Assembly: GCA_005880395.1 (NCBI GenBank)
Contig: VBHQ01000056.1
Coordinates: forward strand, 1 to 50,252
DNA from: Chloroflexota bacterium
Lineage (GTDB): Bacteria > Chloroflexota > Dormibacteria > CF-121
DNA length: 50,252 bases
Direction of reading: 5' to 3'
A program made the translations under genes and the position numbers. The notes beneath the pieces are model-generated. The model ran no database searches, was not told the origin of the DNA, and worked only from the letters and a program-made list of their open reading frames with translations. Positions 1-10,225 of the stretch are shown in pieces; position 1 is the stretch's first letter; every line of letters begins with the position of its first letter.

Positions 1-219
1 CTGACTGAGGCCGTGAGCTTCGCTACGAGCCTGGCGAGCGGCCCTCGGCTGGCGATCGGCGAGATCAAGCTGGCAGCCAAAGAGGGCGTCGAGATGTCGC
101 TCGAGAGCGCGCTCGGGCTCGAGCGCGGGGGCATCTTCCGGCTCTTCGAGACGGCGGACGCGAAGGAGGGCATGACCGCCTTCGCGGAGAAGCGCAAGCC
201 GACCTGGAAGGGGCAGTAG
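1..219 (+). CDS. enoyl-CoA hydratase/isomerase family protein, C-terminal fragment (5' truncated by window edge)
   Basis: Open from base 1; C-terminal peptide GPRLAIGEIKLAAKEG...SLESALGLERGGIFRLFETADAKEGMTAFAEKRKPTWKG is typical of crotonase C-termini. Confidence 0.85.
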   Translation: MTEAVSFATSLASGPRLAIGEIKLAAKEGVEMSLESALGLERGGIFRLFETADAKEGMTAFAEKRKPTWKGQ

Positions 220-300
220 CTTCGACGCCTTGACGTAGCGGGGATTTCTTCCGAAACTGTTTGTGGCGCCGGCATCGCGTTGCGTTTGGGAGGGAGACCC

Positions 301-2173
301 GTGCGACGAATCGTCTTTTTGCCCGCTGTCTTCATGTTGCTTGGCATCCTCCCCGCCATTCCGGCGCACGCGACCGGCGGCGTTAGCGGGCTGGTGTGCT
401 CAGCTAAGCCGGCGTATGGGGGCGTCCAGATCTGTTCCGGGGAGGTGACCAGTTTCGACGGCACCCAACTCGATGTCGATCTGACCCTGCCGGCGACCGC
501 CGGAAGCCGCCATCCGCTGATGATCATGCTGCATGGGTTCGGCAACAACAAGCACGAGTGGGAATCGTTCAACGACGTGGCCGACAACGCCCGCTACTGG
601 CACTGGAACAACCACTGGTTCGCCGAACACGGCTACTACGTTCTGACCTACACCGCTCGCGGCTTCTACGACCCGGGCAGGGATCAGCCCTCCTATGAAC
701 CCCCTACGCCCGGCGGGTCGTCGGCAATGCCGAACGGCGTTCCGCCTGCCGATACGGCAACCATCCACATCAAGAGTAAGGAATTCGAGATCAAGGACAC
801 GCAATACCTGGCGGCGCTGGTCGCGGCCGCCTACCCAGATTTGGACCGCAATGCCGTCGCGATTACGGGCGGATCGTACGGCGGAGGCGAGAGCTGGCTC
901 CAGGCCAGCCTTGCCGCCAGCAGTTTGACCCCCGACGGGGGAACCGCCTGGAGTGCGTTTCCAGGGCTACCCTCTTTGCAGCTGCAAGTCGCAGTGCCGA
1001 AATATCCATGGACCGATCTTGCCTACTCATTGGCGCCGAACGGCCATGGTGGAGGCGCGACCTTCGACGATATCTATTCGTCGTCGCAGGGTAGCCCCGG
1101 CTCGTTCGAAGCCGACGAGAACCCGTTCGGCGTAGCCAAGCAGAGTTATGTGCTGGGCCTTTATGCGCTGGGCACCGCCACTGGCCGATTCGAGCAAGCC
1201 GAGTTCGTTCCGGCGCGTTCCCATGAGGAGACGGAAGACGGGCCAATCAGCACCGATGCCTGGTTGCTCCGCGCCAGCGAGGACCCGTATCCGAATGATC
1301 TGGACCGATTACCTGTTCGAGCCCATCGAGTCATTCCGGGCCTTCAATTACCTGAAGAGCCTCGACCCACGCTGGCCAGTTTCGGTGGCGGTGGCGGATG
1401 TCGGGCATCAGATCGCCCAGAACAAGCCCGATACGTGGCACCGCCTCAACGTGCGCGCCTGGGGATTTGTCCAATCCAACATCAATGGCGCGCATGATCG
1501 CCAGACGCATGTCTACAGTGAGCCGACGATTTGCGCGAACGACACGGACACCGATCAGAATCTGACAGCCGCCCAGCAGCTCGAAGGTCGCACGCCTGAG
1601 GATCTCTCGCATGGAACCATGACCATCAATTACCCAGGCGCCGATTCGTTTACTGAGCTATCGGGCACTGGCGATCCCGACGGCCTGGCAACGGACCCCT
1701 TGACGCCGGAAATTGTTCCGGGAAGTGCCGTGCCGCCCCCGTGTCGAGTCTCGGGAGCAGCGACATTCAGTGGGCGCTACAGCGCACTTTCCGAGACGGT
1801 CGACCGGCATGTTCTCTACGTCGGGCTGGGCGACGTCCAGGTCGACTACGTCCAGACCGGTGTTACTGCGCAGTTGGACGCACGCGTTTGGGATGTCGCC
1901 CCGAACGGGACGGCGATCTTGGTGACCCGCGGGACTTATCGCATCGATCCGGCAAAAGGCGATATCGGTGGAACGCTGCGACTTCCATTGTTTGGCAACC
2001 AGTGGAACATCGAGCTCGGCCATCGCATCCGGATCGATCTTTCTGAGGTCGACACGCCCTACCTTGTGCCCGGGAAGACGCCCAACACGCTGAATATCAG
2101 CGACATCCGGCTCGTGCTTCCGACGCGGGAGGCCACGACGTTGACGTTTGCGGGCTCACAAACGAGCGCCTGA
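301..2173 (+). pseudogene. secreted S15/CocE-like alpha/beta hydrolase (X-Pro dipeptidyl-peptidase type), split over two frames
   Basis: Signal peptide (VRRIVFLPAVFMLLGILPAIPAHA), GGSYGG nucleophile elbow in frame 1; C-terminal half (FRAFNYLKSLDPRWPVSVAVADVGH... and beta-rich C-terminal domain) in frame 2; frame change near 1290-1305. Confidence 0.75.
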
Positions 2174-2189
2174 GAGTTCGCCGACCCGG

Positions 2190-4652
2190 CTATCTCAGCC
2201 AGGCCCGGGAGAGGGGCGGCAGGAGCACCAGCACGGCGGCCGTCGCGAGAAGGAGATCGAAGGCGCTCCAGAGCCCGAAGTCCCGCACGGCCGGCACCGG
2301 GCTGATCGCCAGCACCGCGAACCCCGCGATCAACGCCAGCGCGGAGGCCGCGATCGCCGGCCCGACGCCGGCCGAGGCCGTGACCGAGGCGGTCTCCGGC
2401 TCCACGCCGGCGCGGCGCTCAGACCGGCAGCGCGCGAGCCAGAGGACGCCAAATTCGGTGGCGAACGCCACCACCACGCCGCCGAGCAGGATCGTGATCG
2501 GACTCGACCGCTGATTGAATACGGTGCCAACGAGGAATAGCACCGCCGTCGCTGCGCCCGCGGCGACCACGGTAGGCAGGATCGCGAGGAGGGCCGGCAT
2601 TGCACGTCGATACCCGGCCAGAAGGACAGCGAGGACGAGCAGGATCGCGAGCGCCGTCAGGGTCAACTGTTCCCGTTGTAGCTCGGTCAGCGCCTGGTCG
2701 GCGAGCACGGCCAGTCCGGCGGGAAAGGCGCGATAGCCGGACGGCGGGCTGGCGCTGACGCTGTTGAGCTCGCCGACCAGCGCATGATCGCGGGCCACCG
2801 AGGTCACCTGGGTGAGCCCGAGGATGGAGAGCGCCATCCCATTCTTCGGGTCGTAGACGGCGCCGCTGAAGTATCCCGGGATGCGGCTCAAGATCAATGA
2901 GGTGCGGTTGGGGTCGGGCAGACTGCCTTGGTTGAAACCGGCCAGGAATCCGGGAAGGCTTTCAAGTGTTCGTAGGTCACCACCCGAACTGCTAGCAGCC
3001 TGGCGGCTCGTCGTGTCCAGCCATTTGACGGCCGCGCTTGACGACGGATCCTGACCCTGGAGGACGAGGTCGATCTCGCCGGCAACGCCGATCGCCTGGC
3101 GCACCTGCTGCGCATGGGCAAGTGCCGGGTCGCCCCCTGGGACCAACCGGCTCGGATCGGTCTCCATCTTGACGCCCGGAAGGGCCGCCCATCCCGCCAG
3201 GCCGATCAGGGTAAGGACCACCGCGGCGGCGATTGGCAACGACCCGATCGCCCGCATTCGCCGGCCCGTGGCGCGACGCATCATGGTCGGGGCGAACAGG
3301 CCTGGAAGGCGCCGCATCAGCAGGCCCAGGGCGGGAAGGCCGATCAGGTAATTCGCGACGTACGCCATCGCGACGCCGATCGCCATGAAGATGCCGAATT
3401 GCCGGACCAGCGGGATCCCCGAGACGGCAAATGCCAGCATGCCGGCAGCCGTGGCCAGCGCGGCAAGCCCGGTGGCCGGCAGCACCCGCCGAGCAACGGC
3501 AGCGAGTCGGTGCTCCGGTGGGAACTCCGGATCCATCATCCGATTGACCGACTGAATGAAGTAGTCGGTTGCCAGCCCGAGAACAACCGGCAGCACCACG
3601 AGCGTCGCCGGGGTAACCGGTACGCCCAGCCAGCCCGCCAGGCCGCCGGTCCACAGGGCAGCAACGCCGGCTACGGCGAGGCTCAACAACGTGCTGCGTC
3701 CGAGCGCCAGTAACGCGATGAGAAGCACCGCCAGCAGGGCGATCGGCACGAGGAGCTTCAAGGAGCTGAACACGGCATCAGCCACCGAGAGGGTCAGCAC
3801 AGGAGATCCGGAAGCGACGAATCGAAGGTCGTGAAGCTCCTTGAGATCCGAGGCGCTCGAGGCGCCATTGACGATCGCCAGGACCTGCCGCACCTGGTCG
3901 AGCGACGCGTTCCGGTTGAGCCGGACGGTGATGACGGCGTGGGAGGCGTCAGGGATGGCCCAGTTCCAGAAGGGCCGGATATGCTGGCCGTCCGGTTCGA
4001 GAAGCACGCCCGCGATAAAGGCCGGGTTGTTGATCGCGGGGACACCGAGCGCCGGGAAGGCTGCCGCGTAACGCTGGGCACATGCCGACACCGCCTGCTG
4101 AAATGCCTGCTGTCCCGCCTGGTCCTGCTGGGCCTGGGACTTTCCGGCGGCGATCGCCTGCTGTCGCGCGGCGTTTTCCGCCGTCTTGCCTTCCTGGCCG
4201 CAGGCGTTGAGCATTACGGCCGTGGTGCTGATCGCGAGCGTGTTGATCAAGGTGCCGGGGCCGTAGACCTTCTTGACGCCCGGCGCCAGGTGCAGCTTGC
4301 CTTCGAGGTGGGACAGCCCAACCATGTGGTCGGGAGTGATCAGCGATCCACCCGCCGCCGGCTGCGCCATGACCACGACCGGATCGGCGCCGAACGTATC
4401 CGCGAACAGCGCCTGATCTTTGTAGGCGGCCGAATTCTGGTCGACGAGCAGGTCGACGCGGGCGTCCGGTCGGAGGCGAAGGATGCCAAAAACGCTCGCC
4501 ACCGATACAAGGACGGCCAACGCCAGCAGCGCGAGCGGCCAGCGCGAGGGCAGATCGAAGATCGTGAATGACCGCGCCGGCGCTCCGGCGGCGGCGGCCG
4601 GCCGGACGTAATCCCTAGTGGCCAAGGAAGAGCGCAACCAGGTCCTGATCAT
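2190..4652 (-). CDS. MMPL/RND superfamily transporter (HAE3-like), terminal gene of Mce operon
   Basis: Two repeats of large loop plus TM bundle; start set at MIRTWLRSSLATRDYVRP (4652), overlapping the upstream mce stop; upstream ORF extension judged spurious. Confidence 0.85.
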   Translation of the reverse strand: MIRTWLRSSLATRDYVRPAAAAGAPARSFTIFDLPSRWPLALLALAVLVSVASVFGILRLRPDARVDLLVDQNSAAYKDQALFADTFGADPVVVMAQPAAGGSLITPDHMVGLSHLEGKLHLAPGVKKVYGPGTLINTLAISTTAVMLNACGQEGKTAENAARQQAIAAGKSQAQQDQAGQQAFQQAVSACAQRYAAAFPALGVPAINNPAFIAGVLLEPDGQHIRPFWNWAIPDASHAVITVRLNRNASLDQVRQVLAIVNGASSASDLKELHDLRFVASGSPVLTLSVADAVFSSLKLLVPIALLAVLLIALLALGRSTLLSLAVAGVAALWTGGLAGWLGVPVTPATLVVLPVVLGLATDYFIQSVNRMMDPEFPPEHRLAAVARRVLPATGLAALATAAGMLAFAVSGIPLVRQFGIFMAIGVAMAYVANYLIGLPALGLLMRRLPGLFAPTMMRRATGRRMRAIGSLPIAAAVVLTLIGLAGWAALPGVKMETDPSRLVPGGDPALAHAQQVRQAIGVAGEIDLVLQGQDPSSSAAVKWLDTTSRQAASSSGGDLRTLESLPGFLAGFNQGSLPDPNRTSLILSRIPGYFSGAVYDPKNGMALSILGLTQVTSVARDHALVGELNSVSASPPSGYRAFPAGLAVLADQALTELQREQLTLTALAILLVLAVLLAGYRRAMPALLAILPTVVAAGAATAVLFLVGTVFNQRSSPITILLGGVVVAFATEFGVLWLARCRSERRAGVEPETASVTASAGVGPAIAASALALIAGFAVLAISPVPAVRDFGLWSAFDLLLATAAVLVLLPPLSRAWLR

Positions 4653-5580
4653 GAAGCGGTGGCGCCTGTGAGGTTGGTGACGTCGTGCAGTTGGATGCAG
4701 GCGCACTGCCGAGCTTGGTGGGGACGACCTGCACACGGACGAAATGGCCGTTGCCGTCCTGCCCGGCAAAGGCGGACCTGGTCTCGAGCACAGCCTGCAT
4801 CAGGCAAGGCAGCGCGGGGTTCACGCCGGTGATCACCGCGTCGAGCTCGGTGGCGACCGTCTGCAGCTGCTGGATGGTTGCCGGGCCCCTGGCCAAAATA
4901 TGCGCCAGGTTGCCGGAGTTGCCGCTCATCGCCGTATCGAGCTCCTGCATGACGGCCGCGGTGTAATCGATGCCGGATCCCATCGAGTCCTCGACCTGGA
5001 CCAGCCCGGATAGCACAAGGTCGGTATCGGCGATCTGGCGGTCGATTGGCGCGCTCTGCAGGTCACGATCCAGCTGCTCACTGGCGACGATCAGGCTGGC
5101 GATGTCGGTGTCGCGGTTATGGAGAACGGTGGTGGTCGCCGAGACATCCGCTGACGACTGACCGAGTGCCTGGAAGGCGGTGTTCATCTGGACGCCCCTT
5201 CCATCGGCCGCGCGTCCGAGTTCGACGAAGACGGTTTTGAGGTTGGCGCGGACATCCGGCTGCAGGGCGTTGATCACCTGGTCCAGGTCGGTGGCGACCG
5301 TCGTCCGAGAAAGCGGAATGAGGGCGCCATCCCGGAGCTGCCCGTTGGATCCGCCTTGCAAGTAAACATATTTCGGGCCGAGCAGGCCGTGTGGGCGGAT
5401 TGCGGCGGTGGTGTCGGCGTGCAGCTGATTCGCATAATGGCTGTCGAGCGAGAGCCGAACCAGCGCAAATCCGTTCTGGTAGTCGACGCCGTCGACCGAG
5501 CCAATCTTTGCCCCACTCAGCTCAACCCAAGCACCTGGGTTGAGCTCTCCATAGGCGCCTGCCTGCAAGCGCAGATGCAT
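4615..5580 (-). CDS. MCE family protein (sixth), no obvious N-terminal TM anchor
   Basis: MCE/MlaD core (MHLRLQAGAYGELNPGAWVELSGAKIGSVDGV..., IRPHGLLGPKYVYLQGG); GGAG SD 7 nt upstream of ATG. Confidence 0.8.
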   Translation of the reverse strand: MHLRLQAGAYGELNPGAWVELSGAKIGSVDGVDYQNGFALVRLSLDSHYANQLHADTTAAIRPHGLLGPKYVYLQGGSNGQLRDGALIPLSRTTVATDLDQVINALQPDVRANLKTVFVELGRAADGRGVQMNTAFQALGQSSADVSATTTVLHNRDTDIASLIVASEQLDRDLQSAPIDRQIADTDLVLSGLVQVEDSMGSGIDYTAAVMQELDTAMSGNSGNLAHILARGPATIQQLQTVATELDAVITGVNPALPCLMQAVLETRSAFAGQDGNGHFVRVQVVPTKLGSAPASNCTTSPTSQAPPLHDQDLVALFLGH

Positions 5581-7018
5581 CGTGTGACTCCATGGCAGCG
5601 ACAGCGGAATGAAGACCAGGCAGCGAGCCCAGCGGTAGCGATACCCCGGGCACTGACGGGCAGAGTGAGAGGCTGGGACTGGGTGTCGGCAACTTGGGCG
5701 GCGTCGGAGTCGGCATGCAGGGAATCGTCGGGGTTGCGCTTGGCGTCAGCGACGGGCAGGGCAGGGGAGAGACCGTCGGCGTCGGAACCTTTGGGGGTGT
5801 TGGCGTAGCCAGGCATTTCGGCAGCGGTAATTTTGGAAGCGTTGGCAGAGCCGGAATGACCAGCACTGGTGCCTGGCTCGCCGTCCCAGCGCCGGTCTGA
5901 CAGCCGGAGCTCGGCTTTCCATCGGCCGGGTCGCACGCGGACGCCTGGGCGTCGGCGACGAAGAACTGGCGGAGGATGTTCCCGTCGCCATCGGTGATCG
6001 ATGTGGCGCTGACGAGCTCCGGCTGGAGCACGCGGTTATTCGTATTGATCTGGCCGATCATCATCTGGCTGTCGCCGTAGACGAGTGTTAGCGTCCCGTT
6101 CAGCTGGCTCAGCAGCGGGTCGAGGGTGACGATCGTGGTGTGAAAGTTCTTTTCGTTACCGGCGAGGGTGGCATTGAAATCGCCCATCACGTTCCCCAGG
6201 TGGGTGATCAGGGCGGCGAGCGCCCGGTCGTTGCTGGCAAGCGTTCCAGTGACGTCGCTCATGCTGCCGACCAGGTCGCCGAGCTGCTGATGGCTCTGGG
6301 CCAGGCGATCGCTCACGATGCCGAGGTTGGCGATGATGCGATCGAGGTCGGCGGTGTGCTGATGGAACGTGCTGAGCGGAGCGACGGACTCCTTGGAGAG
6401 GCCGTTCAGCTGGGCCAGGAGATCGTTGATCGTTTCTTGCTGGCCCTGCAGGCCGCCGCCCGCTTGCTGGATCAGGGTTTGCAGCTCGGCACGCGTTTGG
6501 GGATCGAGCGCGCTCAGGAATTGGTCGAAATCGACGGGGCTCAGGGTGTTGTCGCTTTTGATGGTGCCGCCACTCCCAACCTCCCGGCCGCCGTCGACGG
6601 GAGTGATCTCGATGTACTTCTGGGCCAGCAGCGTCGAGTAGCGGACGCGAGCGGTGGTGAACTGATGAAGCGGCGCGTAATGCGGGGCGACGCGCAACGT
6701 GACCAGGGCCTTCGTCCCCGAAACCTCGACGCCGGTGACCTGGCCCACAGTGTGGCCGGCGATCACCACATCGGCGCCACGGTTGACGCCATTGGCGTCG
6801 GTGAACTCGGCTTTGACCGAATAGTCCTGTCCCGGCGGCACGAGGCTGAGGTTGAAGGGCAGACCGAAGCTGAGGTTGATCGCGAACGCCAGCAGACCGA
6901 TGACGAGCAGCCCGGCGAGCGTGAAGACCCCGGCCCGAAACTGTCGGGCGCTCACGGCTGCGCGCGACCGCCGCTCGATCGCCGACCCTCGCATCGAGCG
7001 GCTGGACCTGCCCATCAC
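5522..7018 (-). CDS. MCE family protein with Pro/Thr-rich C-terminal tail (fifth)
   Basis: TM + MCE domain (YSVKAEFTDANGVNRGADVVIAGHTVGQV), ATGA overlap with previous gene. Confidence 0.88.
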   Translation of the reverse strand: MMGRSSRSMRGSAIERRSRAAVSARQFRAGVFTLAGLLVIGLLAFAINLSFGLPFNLSLVPPGQDYSVKAEFTDANGVNRGADVVIAGHTVGQVTGVEVSGTKALVTLRVAPHYAPLHQFTTARVRYSTLLAQKYIEITPVDGGREVGSGGTIKSDNTLSPVDFDQFLSALDPQTRAELQTLIQQAGGGLQGQQETINDLLAQLNGLSKESVAPLSTFHQHTADLDRIIANLGIVSDRLAQSHQQLGDLVGSMSDVTGTLASNDRALAALITHLGNVMGDFNATLAGNEKNFHTTIVTLDPLLSQLNGTLTLVYGDSQMMIGQINTNNRVLQPELVSATSITDGDGNILRQFFVADAQASACDPADGKPSSGCQTGAGTASQAPVLVIPALPTLPKLPLPKCLATPTPPKVPTPTVSPLPCPSLTPSATPTIPCMPTPTPPKLPTPSPSLSLCPSVPGVSLPLGSLPGLHSAVAAMESHDASALAGRRLWRAQPRCLG

Positions 7019-8037
7019 TGGCCTCCGCTGCAGGCGAGCCGCGCCGGGTTCACCGGTTCGGTGCCCGCGAACGTGTAGGGGTGGACCCGTAGCAGGTTGC
7101 CTGCCGCATCGCGATACGACTGCGCACTGCGCATCTCGGCCAGCGTCTGCACGATGTCGGCCATGCAGGGGTCGAGGATGGCGAGCGAGGTCGCGGAATG
7201 GTCGGAAAGCGCCTGGAGCTCATCAAGCAGGGAGGGCATTGCGCGGAGCATGGTGTTGAGGTCGCGCTCATGTCCCTTGAGCCCGGCCGCCAGCTGACCG
7301 AGGGCCTGATCCGCGTAGACGAGTTCGGCTTTCAACTGCTCCTCGTGGGCTGCGGTCACGTCGAGCAAGCTGGCGCCGTTGCTGAGGTCTCGGCGGAAGG
7401 CCTGGTCCTCATTCGCCATCATCTGCGCGATTCGATCGAACTCGACATCCAGCGCGCTCAACTGCTGGTCCTGCTGGGCGATCTTGCCGGTCACGGCCGA
7501 GGTGTCCTGCATGATGCCGGGCAGCGCCGCCAGGAAGACGTTGAGATCCGAGCCTCGATTCGCCAATGACGCACCACCCTCACGGGTGAGTGTCTGAATT
7601 CGCGAGCGGGTTTGCGGATCGAAGAGGTCCATGACCTGGTCGAGGTCGACCGGAGACGCGGTGTCCTGCAATGGCAGGGTGCCGCCCGAGGGAATGCTCG
7701 CGGCGCTTCTCGGCCCGGCCGTCAGCTCGACAAAGGGATTTCCCAGAAGCCCCTTGGGGCGGATGGTCGCCCGCGTCCCCCGATGCAGCGGCGCCGAGGC
7801 ACCGTCCACCTGCAGGACGACCTGGGCGCCGCCCTGGCTGGCGCCATCATCGGGGGCCACCCCGACCGACACAACCTTCCCGACGCGCGCGCCATTGATG
7901 ACGACGTCGTTCTGGGCGACGAGGCCCTCGGCGCTGAGGAAATACGCCGTGATCGTGTAGGCGTGCCCACCGAACAAGCCGGTCGCCGTTCCGGTCAACA
8001 GGACGCCCGCCGCGACGATCCCGAGCAGAATCTTCAT
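7015..8037 (-). CDS. MCE family protein (fourth)
   Basis: MKILLGIVAAGVLLTG TM, ITAYFLSAEGLVAQNDVVINGARVGKV; ATGA overlap with upstream gene. Confidence 0.88.
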   Translation of the reverse strand: MKILLGIVAAGVLLTGTATGLFGGHAYTITAYFLSAEGLVAQNDVVINGARVGKVVSVGVAPDDGASQGGAQVVLQVDGASAPLHRGTRATIRPKGLLGNPFVELTAGPRSAASIPSGGTLPLQDTASPVDLDQVMDLFDPQTRSRIQTLTREGGASLANRGSDLNVFLAALPGIMQDTSAVTGKIAQQDQQLSALDVEFDRIAQMMANEDQAFRRDLSNGASLLDVTAAHEEQLKAELVYADQALGQLAAGLKGHERDLNTMLRAMPSLLDELQALSDHSATSLAILDPCMADIVQTLAEMRSAQSYRDAAGNLLRVHPYTFAGTEPVNPARLACSGGQ

Positions 8038-9194
8038 GGCGCCTTTCCGGCCGCCTGCAAGAGGAGGCTCGCAAGGTCGGGCGGGGCGGTCGGCACGGCG
8101 GACGTCGGCAGGCCGGGGGCCGTGGTCTTTTGTCCGCCTTGCGGCGACTGCAGGTTGCCGAAGATGCGCAGGCAATTCGTCTGCGGGACGCCGCACCGCT
8201 GCGCGAACGCGGAGATCCACTCCTGGGCCAGCACCAACGACTCTGTATCGCTGATGTTCAGCTGGTCATTGGGATAGCTGATCTGCCCGAGCAGCAGCTC
8301 CGGGAGCAGCTGGTCCACCTGGGGATTCGTCAGGCTCAGCACCCGGCTGCCGGCGGCGATCGTCGCCGGGCTCTTTTGCAGCGACGCGCGATCGGCGGGT
8401 GTGGCGCCGTTGAAAGCCTGGTCAAGCGAGCCGAAAACCGCCGCCCCGTTCTTCACGGTGCCCGCCAGCGCCTGGTCGCGGGAGGCGATCGCACTCATCA
8501 CCGTGTCGCCGCTGTCGACGATGTGCCCCAGCTGATCCTGCTCGTCGGCGAGCGCCTGCATGATGGTGTTGAGGTTGGTGAGGATGCGATCCAGCTCCTG
8601 CTGGCGGCTTTCACCGACCCGCGCCAGCGGCCGGAGGTTGGTCATCGTCTGGTCCAGCGGAGCGAGCGCGGCGCTGATATCGGCCTGGCGGCCGTCGAGC
8701 GCGACACCCAGCTCTCGAAACGACTCCGACATGGCTTTGCGGGTCGGCGCGTCCATGGCGTTGAGGATGTCGTCGATCTCGATCGCCTGACCGGTCTGCG
8801 ACTTTGGAATGGTGCCGCCGCTCGACAGGTACGGCTGGTCGCTTCCCTGCCGCCGGACGAGCTCGACGAACTTCTCCCCCAGCGTCGTCTTGGGACGAAT
8901 CACCGCGCGCACGTCCTGGCGAAGGTGGATGTCCGGTTGCAGCGCCATCTTGACCAGCGCCCCGCCGTCACTCGAATCGGTGATCTCGAGCACGTTGCCG
9001 ATGTGGACGCCGCTCACCCGGACCTCGGCCTGAGGCACCAGGCCGTTGGCGCTGCTGAAGTCGGCATTGATCAGGTACTCCTGGCTCCAGGGCCCATGCA
9101 GGCCCATGTTGAGGGCGATGAACCCGAGCCCAGCAAGACAGGCGGCGGCAAAGACGGCCACCACCGCGATGCTGACGACGATTCGGCGCGCCAT
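8034..9194 (-). CDS. MCE family protein (third)
   Basis: MARRIVVSIAVVAVFAAACLAGLGF TM, INADFSSANGLVPQAEVRVSGVHIGNV; TGATG junction. Confidence 0.88.
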   Translation of the reverse strand: MARRIVVSIAVVAVFAAACLAGLGFIALNMGLHGPWSQEYLINADFSSANGLVPQAEVRVSGVHIGNVLEITDSSDGGALVKMALQPDIHLRQDVRAVIRPKTTLGEKFVELVRRQGSDQPYLSSGGTIPKSQTGQAIEIDDILNAMDAPTRKAMSESFRELGVALDGRQADISAALAPLDQTMTNLRPLARVGESRQQELDRILTNLNTIMQALADEQDQLGHIVDSGDTVMSAIASRDQALAGTVKNGAAVFGSLDQAFNGATPADRASLQKSPATIAAGSRVLSLTNPQVDQLLPELLLGQISYPNDQLNISDTESLVLAQEWISAFAQRCGVPQTNCLRIFGNLQSPQGGQKTTAPGLPTSAVPTAPPDLASLLLQAAGKAP

Positions 9195-10225
9195 CAGCCC
9201 GCCGAGAAGCACTGATCGGCGCAATAGACGCGCCACATGTGCACCCAATCGCTTGGATTCGTGCCAGGCTCGTTGGGATGTCCGATGCCGCTCATGACCG
9301 AGGCGAGCTCGATGAACAGCTGCTTGATGCCGGGGGTGTCCTGCTGCACGATGCCGAACATGGTGCTGGCGCCGCCCAGGTAGTGGTCGGCGTTGTCGAC
9401 CATGGGCGAGCCCTGCGCGATCGCGCTCTGAAGCCCCTGGGCGCCGCCGCCGCTCAACGCCTGGTCGAGGATCGACATGACGCGGTCCTGCTCGACGATC
9501 GTTCCTTGCAGGTTCTGCTCACGGGAGGCGAGCGTCGCCATGACGTTGTCCCAATCCGCGATCATCGCCCGGAAATCGGCATGCCAGGCGGCCAGCGTTT
9601 GCATCACTTTGCTCAGATCGGCGATCAGGGCGTCGAGATGGTCCGAGTTGCTGGCCAGCGTGTGGGCGAGCGCCTGAAGGTCGACCGCGAGCGACGAAAG
9701 ATCGGATGCCGAGGCATTCATGTCCTGACCGCGACCGGCGGTCGCCTGGCCGAGCGAGTTGATCACAACATCGAGCTGGTCGCGCACCTGGGGGTCCAGC
9801 GCGTTCAGCACCTGGTCGATCTCGACCGGCGTCAGCGTATGGCTCTCGTCAATCGTTCCGCCGTCGGCGATGGTGCCCTGGGCCTGGTCGCCGCGGTTGA
9901 CCTCGATGTAGGTCTCGCCCAGGAGGTTCTTCTGCCGGATCACGGCTCGCGCATCCTTGAAGAGCGGCGTGAAATCGCGATGCAGGAGCATGGTTACTCG
10001 CGCGCTTCCCGACGCCGGCGACAGGCTCTCGACTTTGCCGACGCGTAGCCCCGCCATCGTTACGTCATCGCCGGGCACCAGGTCGGCGCCGGTCTTGAAG
10101 ATGGCGGTGACGCGATAGCCGCCAAGAACGAACTCGCCGCCCATCTGCGCCGCCAGGAAACCGGTTACGAGCAGCGCGATCACGCAATAGGCAAGAAAGA
10201 CGGGAAGGTTGGTGCGGCTTCTCAC
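9194..10225 (-). CDS. MCE family protein (second)
   Basis: N-terminal TM, VTAIFKTGADLVPGDDVTMAGLRVGKVESL; ATGA overlap. Confidence 0.88.
   Translation of the reverse strand: MRSRTNLPVFLAYCVIALLVTGFLAAQMGGEFVLGGYRVTAIFKTGADLVPGDDVTMAGLRVGKVESLSPASGSARVTMLLHRDFTPLFKDARAVIRQKNLLGETYIEVNRGDQAQGTIADGGTIDESHTLTPVEIDQVLNALDPQVRDQLDVVINSLGQATAGRGQDMNASASDLSSLAVDLQALAHTLASNSDHLDALIADLSKVMQTLAAWHADFRAMIADWDNVMATLASREQNLQGTIVEQDRVMSILDQALSGGGAQGLQSAIAQGSPMVDNADHYLGGASTMFGIVQQDTPGIKQLFIELASVMSGIGHPNEPGTNPSDWVHMWRVYCADQCFSAG

Noticed and set aside
2148-7078. Long plus-strand ORFs opposite the mce operon (e.g. 6140-7078, 3831-4571)
   Set aside because: Arg/Gly/Val/Leu-rich translations without domains, shadowing codon-biased high-GC genes on the minus strand.
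8130-9215. Plus-strand ORF of 361 aa
   Set aside because: Antisense shadow of two clear MCE genes; no recognisable motif.
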